A DNA stretch of 64,000 nucleotides, taken from positions 62,001 to 126,000 of the forward strand of contig NZ_JAMCOF010000004.1 of the NCBI RefSeq assembly GCF_023500045.1. The letters are read 5' to 3'. Origin of the DNA: Bartonella bilalgolemi. GTDB lineage: Bacteria; Pseudomonadota; Alphaproteobacteria; Rhizobiales; Rhizobiaceae. Within the stretch, counting starts at the first letter, position 1. Each line of letters opens with the position of its first letter. Positions 32,853 through 41,681 of this stretch are shown here, piece by piece. The translations under genes were made by a program, and so were the position numbers. Under the pieces are notes generated by a model, which had not been told where the DNA came from, did not search any database, and was given only the letters and a program-made list of their open reading frames with translations.

Positions 32853-33221
32853 TTACTTAAGCTCAACTTTAGCGCCAGCAGCTTCAAGTTGAGCCTTAAT
32901 TTTTTCTGCTTCGTCCTTAGAAGCACCCTCTTTAATAGGCTTAGGTACTCCCTCAACTAAGTCCTTTGCTTCTTTAAGTCCAAGCCCCGTAAGAGCACGA
33001 ACTTCTTTAATAACATTAATTTTTTGAGCACCACCATCAGTAAGAATAACATCAAATTCTGTTTTCTCTTCGACAGCTGGAGCAGCAGCGCCAACAGCAG
33101 CAACAGCCACAGGAGCAGCAGCGGAAACACCCCATTTTTCTTCAAGTAATTTCGAAAGCTCTGCAGCTTCCAGAACAGTAAGGTTAGAAAGATCTTCTAC
33201 GATCTTTGCTAGATCAGCCAT
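32853..33221 (-). CDS. rplL: 50S ribosomal protein L7/L12
   Basis: L7/L12 is the multicopy stalk protein that recruits GTPase factors. Its 122 residues comprise an N-terminal dimerisation domain ([21 protein letters not shown]), an Ala/Val-rich hinge (about 33-50) and the C-terminal factor-binding domain ([20 protein letters not shown] and [11 protein letters not shown]). It lies 112 bases after rplJ and is cotranscribed with it. Confidence 0.98.
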   Translation of the reverse strand: MADLAKIVEDLSNLTVLEAAELSKLLEEKWGVSAAAPVAVAAVGAAAPAVEEKTEFDVILTDGGAQKINVIKEVRALTGLGLKEAKDLVEGVPKPIKEGASKDEAEKIKAQLEAAGAKVELK

Positions 33222-33333
33222 TTTAAAATTCCTTCACTTAAAAGATTTGAATTATTGTTTAGAATTTATCCAAAAAACAGAAAAACATTAAGAACCTCTG
33301 TAAACTTGGATTACAAAAAACAGCACAGCTGCT

Positions 33334-33843
33334 TTATCCTCCCCGAGCATATGCACCAATAACACGCGCAACCTGACCCGCAGGTGCATTAACAACTTGA
33401 ACAATACGGATCGCAGGAGTAGAAACCATACCCAGAATTTTTGCCCGCAATTCGTTCAGTGAAGGCAATGAAGCCAAAGACTTTATAGCATCAACACTTA
33501 AAGTTGTTGCACCCATTGAGCCACCAAGGATAACAAATTGATCATTAGCCTTCGCAAAATCAACAGCAACTTTCGATGCTGTAATTGGATCTTCTGAATA
33601 AGCAATAAGCGTTTGTCCGGTGAATAAACCCATCATTGCTTCAGATTTTGTACCTTGAAGAGCGATTTTAGCAAGACGGTTTTTGGCCACTTTAATAGCA
33701 CCACCTGCTTCATTCATTTTTGAACGAAGATCGTTCATTTGTGAAACAGTCAAACCGGAATAATGTGCAACAACAACAGAACCTGACTCTTGAAAAGTCT
33801 TGTTAAGCCATGTAACAAATTTTCCTTTTTCCGCTTTATTCAC
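33334..33843 (-). CDS. rplJ: 50S ribosomal protein L10
   Basis: L10 anchors the L7/L12 stalk to 23S rRNA and represses its own mRNA. A GTG start at 33843 gives 169 residues beginning [17 protein letters not shown], the expected N-terminus, with GGAG 8 bases upstream. The 36 codons of open frame further upstream fall in the structured leader and are rejected. [20 protein letters not shown] and the C-terminal helix that binds L7/L12 dimers are recognisable. It is preceded by a strong hairpin and an L10-type leader. Confidence 0.96.
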   Translation of the reverse strand: MNKAEKGKFVTWLNKTFQESGSVVVAHYSGLTVSQMNDLRSKMNEAGGAIKVAKNRLAKIALQGTKSEAMMGLFTGQTLIAYSEDPITASKVAVDFAKANDQFVILGGSMGATTLSVDAIKSLASLPSLNELRAKILGMVSTPAIRIVQVVNAPAGQVARVIGAYARGG

Positions 33844-33858
33844 TATCTTTCTCCATTT

Positions 33859-33884
33859 AACAGGTTTACTAAAATAAACCTGTT
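33859..33884 (-). promoter_or_regulatory. 10 bp hairpin just upstream of the rplJ SD
   Basis: AACAGGTTTA and TAAACCTGTT form a perfect 10 bp stem with a 6-base loop. The hairpin ends about 15 bases before the GTG start of rplJ, next to its SD. It could modulate ribosome access to rplJ, alone or with the L10-binding leader upstream; this is inference. Confidence 0.5.
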
Positions 33885-33989
33885 GGTTACCTTTGATAGC
33901 ATGAAATTCTTCTATGCTAACGACGAGGATCCTGCCCCCTTCTTCACGCACAAACGATCAAAGGCAATCCTGGCTCAAACCTTTTAAGT

Positions 33990-34105
33990 TTATCAACTTC
34001 AAAGTTCTTACCCCAGTCTCATGCAGGCTTTTTCTAATTAAGATACCCAAACAAAGTATCACCTACAATCTCGGACAGGACATTCCGGAATTTCTCCCGG
34101 TATGA
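33990..34105 (-). promoter_or_regulatory. L10-type autoregulatory mRNA leader of rplJL
   Basis: In RNA sense the leader has an outer stem TGTAGG/CCTGCA (34062-34067 with 34022-34027) around an inner hairpin GATAC/GTATC. The asymmetric junction between them fits the kink-turn of ribosomal protein L10 leaders, and the strand continues GAGACTGGGGTAAG. In the L10 leader family, L10-(L12)4 binds here to repress rplJL. Position between rplA and rplJ agrees. Confidence 0.6.
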
Positions 34106-34106
34106 C

Positions 34107-34126
34107 CTGAGCTCAATAAAGCTCAG
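34107..34126 (-). promoter_or_regulatory. 7 bp hairpin downstream of rplA
   Basis: CTGAGCT and AGCTCAG enclose a 6-base loop, 75 bases after the rplA stop and just before the L10 leader. No T-run follows on the minus strand, so it is more likely an mRNA processing or stabilising element than a terminator. Confidence 0.4.
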
Positions 34127-34200
34127 ATAATTGAATACCAACAAAAACTGACAACTAAAATATAATCTCAGCCATCAGATACACAAAAAAACTACAAGTT

Positions 34201-34905
34201 TCATATTGACTCTGAACGAACTGTTGCAGGATCAACCTTTATTCCAATACCCATCGTTGAAGAAACTGCAATTCGTTTAATATATTCACCTTTTGCACCT
34301 TGCGGCTTAGCTTTAGCAACTGCACCAACAAAAGCTATAACATTTTCTACTATTTTCTCAATTCCCAAAGAAGCCTTACCGATACCAGCGTGCACTATAC
34401 CAGATTTTTCAACACGAAATTCAACAGCACCACCTTTAGAAGCCTTAATAGCATTAGCAACATCAATTGTTACAGTACCAACTTTTGGGTTTGGCATCAA
34501 ACTCCGTGGGCCAAGAATTTTACCAAGACGACCAACAAGAGGCATCATATCGGGCGTTGCAATACACCTATCAAAATTAATTGTTCCGCTATTAACAATT
34601 TCAAATAAATCTTCAGCCCCCACAATATCTGCACCAGCAGCTTTAGCCTCTTCAGCCTTAACACCACGTGCAAAAACAGCAACACGAACATTTCGTCCTG
34701 TCTCATTAGGCAAATGAGCAACTCCTCGAACCATCTGATCTGCATGACGAGGATCAACACCTAAATTCATTGAAATCTCAATTGTTTCATCAAATTTAGC
34801 AACAGCACGTTCTTTGACCATTGAAATAGCATCTGTTAAAGCATAAAGCTTATTAAAATCAACACCCTCACGAATTTTATGTATTCTCTTTGCTATCTTT
34901 ACCAT
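34201..34905 (-). CDS. rplA: 50S ribosomal protein L1
   Basis: L1 forms the mobile stalk at the tRNA exit side and represses its own operon. The 234 residues have the N-terminal [19 protein letters not shown], the domain II segment [19 protein letters not shown], and [27 protein letters not shown], the family signature. It starts 4 bases after rplK. Confidence 0.97.
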   Translation of the reverse strand: MVKIAKRIHKIREGVDFNKLYALTDAISMVKERAVAKFDETIEISMNLGVDPRHADQMVRGVAHLPNETGRNVRVAVFARGVKAEEAKAAGADIVGAEDLFEIVNSGTINFDRCIATPDMMPLVGRLGKILGPRSLMPNPKVGTVTIDVANAIKASKGGAVEFRVEKSGIVHAGIGKASLGIEKIVENVIAFVGAVAKAKPQGAKGEYIKRIAVSSTMGIGIKVDPATVRSESI

Positions 34906-34909
34906 AATA

Positions 34910-35338
34910 TTAGCCTAATACCTCTAAGCCCATAGAGCGAGCAGAACCTTCAACCATGCGCATTGCCGCTTCGATATCATTTGCGTTAAGATCTTTCATC
35001 TTTGCCTCCGCAATCGAATGAATCTTATCACGAGAAACCGTTCCTACAAACACCTTACCTGGCTCTTTCGAACCACATTTTAAATTTGCTGCCTTTTTCA
35101 AAAAAAAGGATACCGGAGGAGTCTTCAACAAAAACGTAAAAGACTTATCTTGATAGTAAGTAATAACTACTGGAATCGGCGCACCTTTTTCCATTTCCTG
35201 CGTCGCTGCATTAAACGCCTTACAAAATTCCATAATGTTAATACCACGCTGTCCAAGAGCAGGACCTACTGGAGGTGATGGAGTAGCCGCTCCTGCAGGA
35301 ATCTGTAATTTCAACTGACCTACACTTTTTTTTGCCAT
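34910..35338 (-). CDS. rplK: 50S ribosomal protein L11
   Basis: L11 binds the GTPase-associated centre of 23S rRNA and is needed for RelA activation and factor function. It has 142 residues. The proline-rich N-terminal domain contains [20 protein letters not shown] and [12 protein letters not shown]; the C-terminal RNA-binding domain includes [20 protein letters not shown] 160-base leader separates it from nusG. Confidence 0.97.
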   Translation of the reverse strand: MAKKSVGQLKLQIPAGAATPSPPVGPALGQRGINIMEFCKAFNAATQEMEKGAPIPVVITYYQDKSFTFLLKTPPVSFFLKKAANLKCGSKEPGKVFVGTVSRDKIHSIAEAKMKDLNANDIEAAMRMVEGSARSMGLEVLG

Positions 35339-35498
35339 AATACCCTGCCTCTAAATTTATACTGGTAAATTGGCTACTAAAATTATGCCAAAAACCCACT
35401 GCAGTTTAATAGTCTGGATCATTAAGCCGGCAAAAGCTATAAATCACCTTCTATCCTAATCTATTTTCAAAGTGAACAAAAAAACACCTTGATCCCAA

Positions 35499-36035
35499 TC
35501 AAAGCTTTTCAACCTGATCAAACTCCAAATCAACAGGCGTAGGACGCCCAAAAATTAATACTTCAACCTTAAGACGAGAACGCTCTTCTTCAACCTCTTG
35601 AACAATACCATTAAAAGAAACAAAAGGTCCATCTGCTACTCGAACTTGCTCACCCACTTCAAATGACATAGAAGATTTTGGAGACTCAACTCCCTCTTTA
35701 ACTTGTTTAAGAATTTGCTCAGCTTCGCGATCAGAAATAGGAACAGGACGCGCATCTGAACCTAAAAATCCCGTCACTTTAGGAGTATTTTTAATGAGAT
35801 GATAAACCTCATCCGTCAACTCAGCACAAACAAGAATATAACCAGGAAAGAATTTGCGCTCGGAATCAACCTTACGACCACGACGAATTTCAACAACACG
35901 CTCAGTCGGAACAAAAACCTTTTTAAATAAATAATCAAGCCCTTTTTGCTTTGCCTCTTTATCAATAGCTTCCGCTACCTTTTTTTCAAAGTTTGAATAC
36001 ACTTGAACAATATACCAACGAGCAGCCACAGTCAC
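35499..36035 (-). CDS. nusG: Transcription termination/antitermination protein NusG
   Basis: NusG couples RNA polymerase to Rho or to the ribosome. The 178 residues have the NGN domain (RWYIVQVYSNFEKKVAEAI, then KKVFVPTERVVEIRRGRKV and FFPGYILV) and a C-terminal KOW domain (FEVGEQVRVADGPFVSFNGIV). The GTG at 36035 has AAGGAAAGT before it; a second GTG two codons later gives the more usual N-terminus MAARWYIV. Part of the secE-nusG-rplK run. Confidence 0.96.
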   Translation of the reverse strand: MTVAARWYIVQVYSNFEKKVAEAIDKEAKQKGLDYLFKKVFVPTERVVEIRRGRKVDSERKFFPGYILVCAELTDEVYHLIKNTPKVTGFLGSDARPVPISDREAEQILKQVKEGVESPKSSMSFEVGEQVRVADGPFVSFNGIVQEVEEERSRLKVEVLIFGRPTPVDLEFDQVEKL

Positions 36036-36050
36036 ACTTTCCTTGCACTA

Positions 36051-36263
36051 TCAACTAAAAAGATATTTTAGAAGATCAATACCCTGCCATACACCAAAAT
36101 TTACCGTCTGATCCACAACGAAAAAGAAAACTGAAGCCAACGCCGTCACTACCAACACCATAGCAGTAGAAATCACTGTTTCACGACGTGTAGGCCATTT
36201 TACTTTAGCTGTTTCTGCACGAACTTGTTTTAAAAAGGTAATAGGATTGATTTTAGATGCCAT
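36051..36263 (-). CDS. secE: Preprotein translocase subunit SecE
   Basis: This 70-residue single-span subunit clamps SecY in the inner membrane. The amphipathic helix is ITFLKQVRAETAKVKWPTRRETV and the membrane segment is about residues 32-52 (AMVLVVTALASVFFFVVD). It is the short alphaproteobacterial form. It lies between tRNA-Trp and nusG. Confidence 0.96.
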   Translation of the reverse strand: MASKINPITFLKQVRAETAKVKWPTRRETVISTAMVLVVTALASVFFFVVDQTVNFGVWQGIDLLKYLFS

Positions 36264-36475
36264 TAATCACACTACATTCCTTCTAACCTTATTGTAAACT
36301 ACACAACAAAAAACACGACAAAAATGCAAAAAATTACAACCATCCTTATACAATCTCATCATCTTTCATTCAATACAGATTCATGTACAAAAAAACAAGC
36401 CCTATATAAAAAAAAGAAAATAAACGTAATCACTCTATCCTCTCTCTAACCTATGATTCAAATCACAATCCGCGG

Positions 36476-36548
<73 letters not shown>

Positions 36549-36594
36549 AATCTTTTAGGAAGCACTTAAATACATCCTAAGTAATTTATTTCAC

Positions 36595-37770
36595 CTATTC
36601 AATAATTTTAGATACGATACCGGCCCCAACGGTGCGCCCCCCTTCTCGGATAGCAAAACGAAGCTTCTCTTCCATTGCAATTGGCACAATCAAAGAAACA
36701 TCCATAGCAACATTATCACCTGGCATAACCATTTCCGTTCCTTCAGGGAGGGTAACTATACCGGTAACATCTGTTGTACGAAAATAAAATTGCGGGCGAT
36801 AATTCGTGAAAAATGGTGTGTGACGACCCCCTTCATCTTTCGTTAAAATATAAGCCTCAGCTTTAAACTTAGTATGAGGCGTAACAGAACCAGGCTTCGC
36901 CAATACTTGACCACGCTCAATCCCCTCACGATCAACACCACGAAGCAAAGCTCCAATATTATCACCAGCCTGACCTTGATCTAAAAGTTTGCGGAACATT
37001 TCGACTCCGGTAACTGTCGTCTTAGATGTAGGACGTATACCAATAATCTCTATTTCTTCGCCAACTTTAATAACACCACGTTCAACACGACCCGTAACAA
37101 CCGTTCCTCGACCAGAAATAGAAAAAACATCCTCTATAGGCATCAAAAACGGCTGATCAACTGGACGCTCAGGCGTCGGTATATACTTATCAACTTCACT
37201 CATCAAAAGACGAACAGAATCTTCACCTATGCTCTTATTAGAATCCTCAAGCGCTGCTAAAGCCGAACCCTTAACTATGGGAATATCATCACCAGGAAAA
37301 TCATATTTCGATAAAAGCTCACGAACTTCAAGCTCCACAAGCTCTAAAAGCTCGCTATCATCAACCTGATCAACCTTATTGAGAAAAACAACAATCGCTG
37401 GAACACCAACCTGACGCGCCAACAAAATATGCTCACGCGTTTGAGGCATAGGTCCATCTGCTGCAGAAACAACTAATATGGCACCATCCATTTGCGCCGC
37501 TCCTGTAATCATGTTCTTAACATAATCCGCATGACCAGGACAATCAACATGAGCATAGTGACGGCTCTCCGTTTCATACTCAACATGCGCAGTAGATATC
37601 GTTATACCACGCGCCCGCTCTTCAGGCGCCGCATCAATTTGGTCATATGCTTTAAATTCACCAAAATATTTCGTAATCGCTGCCGTCAATGAGGTCTTCC
37701 CATGGTCAACATGACCAATCGTTCCTATATTAACATGCGGCTTCGTACGTTCAAATTTGCTCTTTGCCAT
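36595..37770 (-). CDS. tuf: Translation elongation factor Tu
   Basis: EF-Tu delivers aminoacyl-tRNA to the ribosome. The 391 residues start [14 protein letters not shown] at 37770 (an ATG three codons upstream was rejected). GTPase motifs are [22 protein letters not shown] and [10 protein letters not shown]; domains II and III follow ([25 protein letters not shown]). Many alphaproteobacteria carry a second copy upstream of rpsJ, outside this window. It is transcribed after tRNA-Tyr and tRNA-Gly. Confidence 0.98.
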   Translation of the reverse strand: MAKSKFERTKPHVNIGTIGHVDHGKTSLTAAITKYFGEFKAYDQIDAAPEERARGITISTAHVEYETESRHYAHVDCPGHADYVKNMITGAAQMDGAILVVSAADGPMPQTREHILLARQVGVPAIVVFLNKVDQVDDSELLELVELEVRELLSKYDFPGDDIPIVKGSALAALEDSNKSIGEDSVRLLMSEVDKYIPTPERPVDQPFLMPIEDVFSISGRGTVVTGRVERGVIKVGEEIEIIGIRPTSKTTVTGVEMFRKLLDQGQAGDNIGALLRGVDREGIERGQVLAKPGSVTPHTKFKAEAYILTKDEGGRHTPFFTNYRPQFYFRTTDVTGIVTLPEGTEMVMPGDNVAMDVSLIVPIAMEEKLRFAIREGGRTVGAGIVSKIIE

Positions 37771-37939
37771 TGCCGTCAATCTCTCGTCTTAAATTAGTTA
37801 GCACAAAAAAGGATCTCAAAACCAAACCAAACCGGCCTAATATCTCAGTCCGGCATAGCAACTATAAAACGAAAATATTCGTCTCTATTTTATAATGGAA
37901 AAATACTTCCACCATTTTACTCAATCGCCAGTTTATGTT

Positions 37940-38013
37940 TGGAGCGGGTAGCGGGAATCGAACCCGCGTATTCAGCTTGGAAGGCTGCTGCTCTACCATT
38001 GAGCTATACCCGC
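37940..38013 (-). tRNA. tRNA-Gly (anticodon TCC)
   Basis: The cloverleaf has acceptor GCGGGTA / TACCCGC, anticodon loop CTTCCAA (anticodon TCC, reading GGA/GGG) and T-arm GCGGGTTCGATTCCCGC. The discriminator T is followed by an encoded CCA. It lies 24 bases after tRNA-Tyr, in the leader of tuf. Confidence 0.97.
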
Positions 38014-38037
38014 AATATATCAGCTCTATTTGATGAA

Positions 38038-38121
38038 TGGTGAAGGGGGTTGGATTCGAACCAACGTAGCATACGCAACGGATTTACAGTCCGTCCCCTT
38101 TAACCACTCGGGCACCCCTCC
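38038..38121 (-). tRNA. tRNA-Tyr (anticodon GTA)
   Basis: An 84-base class II tRNA with a long variable arm. The acceptor GGAGGGG pairs with CCCCTTC, the anticodon loop contains GTA (ACTGTAAAT) and the T-arm is GTTGGTTCGAATCCAAC. CCA is encoded. It opens the tRNA-Tyr, tRNA-Gly, tuf, tRNA-Trp, secE series. Confidence 0.97.
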
Positions 38122-38316
38122 ATTACATCGGCAGAGCTGGGCGATAAAGCATCACTACAACCAATCTCTTTCTATTAAGTTCAGACTGGCTGAGGGTTGG
38201 TTATGGCGTTTAGTATTGTATCTGTCAACAAAATAAATATGGTTCTTTACAAATTTCCTACTAAATAATTTAAAATTTTATATTTTTTCTATATACAAAT
38301 GCATTATAAGTGCAAT

Positions 38317-39147
38317 ATGAAAAAAAATATACCTCAAGACTCTCATTACGCTCATCTTCGTCGCCGATATCGCGATATAAAAAGCCCTTTTTGTCAATCT
38401 TCAACATATGTAAAACAACCATTTATCCCGTTACAAAAAGCACAAATTTACCTTTATGGTATTCATCCAGTTCACGCAGCATTGAAGAATCCTCGAAGAA
38501 TCTTAAGGCATCTGTATGCTACATCAAATGCTTTAAAACGTCTTAATATAAACGAATCAAATATACCGTGTCCTATAACATCATGCTCACCTAAAAAACT
38601 GGAAACATTTGTAGGAAGCGAAGCAGTTCATCAAGGAATTGTATTAGAAACTGAACCTCTAAAATCACATTCTTTATCGGAATTAACCAATACTAATCTT
38701 ATCATTGTCATGGACCAAATTACTGATCCACATAACGTTGGCGCTATTATGCGCTCTGCAGTAGCCTTTAAAGCTGGAGCAATCATTACTACTAATCGCC
38801 ATTCACCACAAGAAAGTGGTGTACTTGCCAAAGCAGCTTCTGGAGCTTTAGAGCTCATTGAATACATCACAGTACACAATCTTTCTAAAGCACTTAAAGA
38901 GCTTCAACAAATGAACTTTATTAGTTTTGGGCTTGATTCAGAAGGTGAACTTCCTTTAGAGACGGCGTTAACAGGAAATAAAATCTCTCTTATCTTAGGA
39001 GCAGAAGGTAAAGGTCTACGTCAAAAAACACGCGCAAATGTTTACTCATTAGTACGCCTGGATCTACCTGGAGATATCAAGTCATTAAACGTTTCAAATG
39101 CAGCAGCAATCGGGCTCTACGCAGCTCACAAATATCTTAGACGATAA
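38317..39147 (+). CDS. rlmB: TrmH-family rRNA/tRNA 2'-O-methyltransferase (RlmB-like)
   Basis: This SPOUT methyltransferase is probably responsible for 2'-O-methylation of 23S rRNA G2251. The N-terminal substrate-binding domain has IYLYGIHPVHAALKNPRRIL. The knotted SAM-binding domain has MDQITDPHNVGAIMRSAVAF, LILGAEGKGLRQKTR and the C-terminal LDLPGDIKSLNVSNAAAIGLY. About 276 residues from the ATG at 38317; an ATG six codons upstream is possible, and neither has a clear SD. Divergent from the tRNA genes. RlmB versus a tRNA-specific TrmH paralogue is inferred from the N-terminal domain. Confidence 0.88.
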   Translation: MKKNIPQDSHYAHLRRRYRDIKSPFCQSSTYVKQPFIPLQKAQIYLYGIHPVHAALKNPRRILRHLYATSNALKRLNINESNIPCPITSCSPKKLETFVGSEAVHQGIVLETEPLKSHSLSELTNTNLIIVMDQITDPHNVGAIMRSAVAFKAGAIITTNRHSPQESGVLAKAASGALELIEYITVHNLSKALKELQQMNFISFGLDSEGELPLETALTGNKISLILGAEGKGLRQKTRANVYSLVRLDLPGDIKSLNVSNAAAIGLYAAHKYLRR

Positions 39148-39182
39148 TTTTTATTGTTCTATAGTAAATTGAGATGAGAATT

Positions 39183-39968
39183 TCACTTAGAGCAAACAGC
39201 AATAATTGTAGCTGCTGCATTAAATTCGGCCCTTTTATAAGCACGACGTGCTATTGTTTCCTCATCTTTTCCCCATTGTTCCATTGTCCAATCTTCATCT
39301 AAATGCGCTATAGCCCAAGCATCATCTGTACAAATTTTCCTCTCAGCTACAGCAAAAGCAATAAGAGCTGATCCTGTTAAAGTAGTCATCGTATGAAGTG
39401 CAGCCAGCGTGTAAGGAGACTCTATCTTGCGTAAATAATTGCTCACCGCTTGAATAGACTCAGGTGGTTGTTCAACATGCATAAGCCCTTCCACTAAGTT
39501 AAAATGTGTACCTAATTTTTCTTCTGCCCAATCAAGTAAAAAATCCCATTTTTCAGATTGTCGTTCCACTAATTCTTTTGGTGTTTGTGCTCGATAAAAA
39601 ATCATATCACATGCAACAAAACGCAACAAATGTTCAAAAATAATTTGCATATTATCAATTATACCGTCAATAATAGTATTAACCAAACGCGTCATCGGCA
39701 TTTTTACTGGATCAATCACCGCTTTTTGTGCAGTAAATTCCTGCGCTACTAATGCAGCAAGCGTTTCTACCGGTACAAAAAAATCACGTTTTGCAGGTGT
39801 CTTTAATAGTCTCCCATCTAGTAAAATAAAAAATTTTTCCTCTTTACAAATAACATTTACTTTTTCATAAAACCGCTTAGGCAATGGCTTACATAATAAC
39901 TTCTGAGGATGATGAAGAGATTTACCTTCATTCAATAACATATCAACATCACCTAAAATTTCACGCAT
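39183..39968 (-). CDS. ATP12-family F1-ATPase assembly chaperone
   Basis: ATP12 proteins protect the F1 alpha subunit during ATP synthase assembly in mitochondria and alphaproteobacteria. The 261 residues show KPLPKRFYEKVNV, the LDGRLLKTPAKRDFFVP segment, EFTAQKAVIDPVKMPMTRLVNTIID and DEDWTMEQWGKDEE near the C-terminus, all typical of the family. SD AAGG lies 9 bases before the ATG. In relatives it follows a HAD phosphatase and rluC; here the HAD gene is degraded. Confidence 0.9.
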   Translation of the reverse strand: MREILGDVDMLLNEGKSLHHPQKLLCKPLPKRFYEKVNVICKEEKFFILLDGRLLKTPAKRDFFVPVETLAALVAQEFTAQKAVIDPVKMPMTRLVNTIIDGIIDNMQIIFEHLLRFVACDMIFYRAQTPKELVERQSEKWDFLLDWAEEKLGTHFNLVEGLMHVEQPPESIQAVSNYLRKIESPYTLAALHTMTTLTGSALIAFAVAERKICTDDAWAIAHLDEDWTMEQWGKDEETIARRAYKRAEFNAAATIIAVCSK

Positions 39969-40484
39969 TTCGTTCTACCTTTAATATTTTCAATAAGCCC
40001 AACTAAAGTTTCTAGAATAAAATTTGCAATCAGCAGCTACAAAAAATACTTTACAACAATTTTGAAACGTATCAACTACAGTCATTCCAACTAATACTAA
40101 AGTATTATGCACATTTAACCATCAATAATCTTATACTACATTTCTGAATGATAATCTCAGCATCAGCTCACAATCTCTTATAATCATTGATTTATAACTC
40201 AATATCCTTAAATATTTTTCATATAACAGCGAATGCTAAAATACTTTCTGATAAAGGTGCTTTCAAATTACATAAAACACTATTTTGTAGAAAATTTAAA
40301 TTCTTAATCACTTCATTTGCTCATATAAAGAGGTATTTTGATATTATAACTTTATACACTATGTGAAGGGATTTCTTCATATTCCTTCTGAGATTTAAGG
40401 ATTTTTTAGAAACAAAGAGCATATATTATCATTATAAATCAATTAATTATTAACCTAAAAAAACAAAATACAGTGTTTTTTCTA
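39969..40484 (-). pseudogene. Relic of a HAD-superfamily phosphatase gene between rluC and the ATP12 gene
   Basis: There is no open frame in 516 bp, but fragments survive in order on the minus strand. Just after the rluC stop a read-through of KTLYFVFLG, two stops and LID aligns with the HAD motif I region (KLVLFDCDGTLVD). In the middle SLHIV resembles the usual LDIA segment. At 40065-40100 LVLVGMTVVDTF matches motif III/IV VVVGDTVYDM, with the catalytic-site Asp after Gly lost. A few residues later FFVAADC recalls AIGVAWGY. Stops, frameshifts and about 140 missing bases show it is dead. Relatives keep an intact HAD gene at this position. Confidence 0.6.
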
Positions 40485-41468
40485 TTATTCTGTGCTGCCA
40501 TCGCTTTCGTTAAAAGCGAAAAGATTAAAACTTTGCAGCATATGAGGTGGTAAAGGTGCAGTAATATCTAATATACCTCCTGAAGGATGAGGTATACGAA
40601 TACGACGTGCATGAAGATGAAGCCGATTTTGCATTCCTCCTGGCAATTCCCAATTACTATCAGAAAAAAAATATTTTGAATCGCCAATAATCGGATGATT
40701 CATATAAGCAGCATGGACACGTAATTGATGTGTTCTACCTGTATAGGGCTCCATTTCAAGCCAAGAAAGAGCTTTTCCTCGTGTATCCAAAACACGATAA
40801 TAAGACACTGCATGATTGGAATCTGGTTGTCTATGTTCACAAACACGCATTTTATCACCTTGTTCAGTTATTTCTCTAACCATCCATGTCGAAATTTTAT
40901 CTTGTTTTTTTCTAGGTACTCCCCGTACCAAGGCCCAATAAGTTTTCTTTGTCTCTCGTGCTCTAAAAGCAGCAGTCAAAGCCTGTGCCGCTCCTCTTGA
41001 CCGTGCCACAACAAGAACTCCCGATGTCTCACGATCAATGCGATGAACCAATCGTGGTTTTTCCCCTTTTTTATTGCGCCATACTTCAAGCATACTATCA
41101 ACATGACGTGTCAAACCAGAACCGCCCTGTACAGCTAAACCTGCTGGTTTATTAAAAACAAAAATTTTTGAATCTTCATAAAGGAGCATATCTTTTAAGA
41201 TTACTTCAGCATCCTGTCCACAAATGATTTTATTGATTACAGGAACGCTATCCTCTTTATCTATAAGTAAAGGGGGCACACGGATAGATTGACCTACAAC
41301 AAGACGCACATTATTTTTAACACGTCCACCATCAACGCGTATCTGTCCAGAACGTAGAAGCTTTTGCAAATATCCAAACCCAACATCTGGATAATATACC
41401 TTAAACCAGCGATCTAAACGCATTCCACTTTCATCTGCCTCAACCTTTTTTATTTTTACACCCACCAT
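40485..41468 (-). CDS. rluC: 23S rRNA pseudouridine synthase RluC-like
   Basis: RluC modifies uridines 955, 2504 and 2580 of 23S rRNA in E. coli. The 327 residues begin with an S4 RNA-binding domain (about 15-75; MRLDRWFKVYYPDVGFGYLQ). The RluA-type catalytic domain has the nucleophilic Asp in RLVHRIDRETSGVLVVARS, and PYTGRTHQLRVHAAYMNHPIIGD follows. The RluC/RluD branch is clear; the exact target is inferred from synteny with the ATP12 gene. Confidence 0.9.
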   Translation of the reverse strand: MVGVKIKKVEADESGMRLDRWFKVYYPDVGFGYLQKLLRSGQIRVDGGRVKNNVRLVVGQSIRVPPLLIDKEDSVPVINKIICGQDAEVILKDMLLYEDSKIFVFNKPAGLAVQGGSGLTRHVDSMLEVWRNKKGEKPRLVHRIDRETSGVLVVARSRGAAQALTAAFRARETKKTYWALVRGVPRKKQDKISTWMVREITEQGDKMRVCEHRQPDSNHAVSYYRVLDTRGKALSWLEMEPYTGRTHQLRVHAAYMNHPIIGDSKYFFSDSNWELPGGMQNRLHLHARRIRIPHPSGGILDITAPLPPHMLQSFNLFAFNESDGSTE

Positions 41469-41681
41469 AACAATTCTCTTGCTATAAAATTTGTTATTAA
41501 CATTCTCATCCTACTGTATATAAACACAAAAAAACGATCTTATAAATTGATGCTATCACGCTGCATTACAATCCGTATCCAAAATTGCATTCTCCTACTG
41601 CATAAATTTTATTAGTTCAAAGACTAATCACTAATATTAGAGAATCAAAAACCTGATTGTGAGAATTGGAGATAATCATCT

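Noticed and set aside
33844-33951. N-terminal extension of L10 by 36 codons
   Set aside because: It overlaps the structured leader hairpin and has no homology; the GTG at 33843 has the SD and the conserved N-terminus.
38030-38236. 68-codon plus-strand frame across tRNA-Tyr
   Set aside because: It reads through the antisense of a complete tRNA gene.
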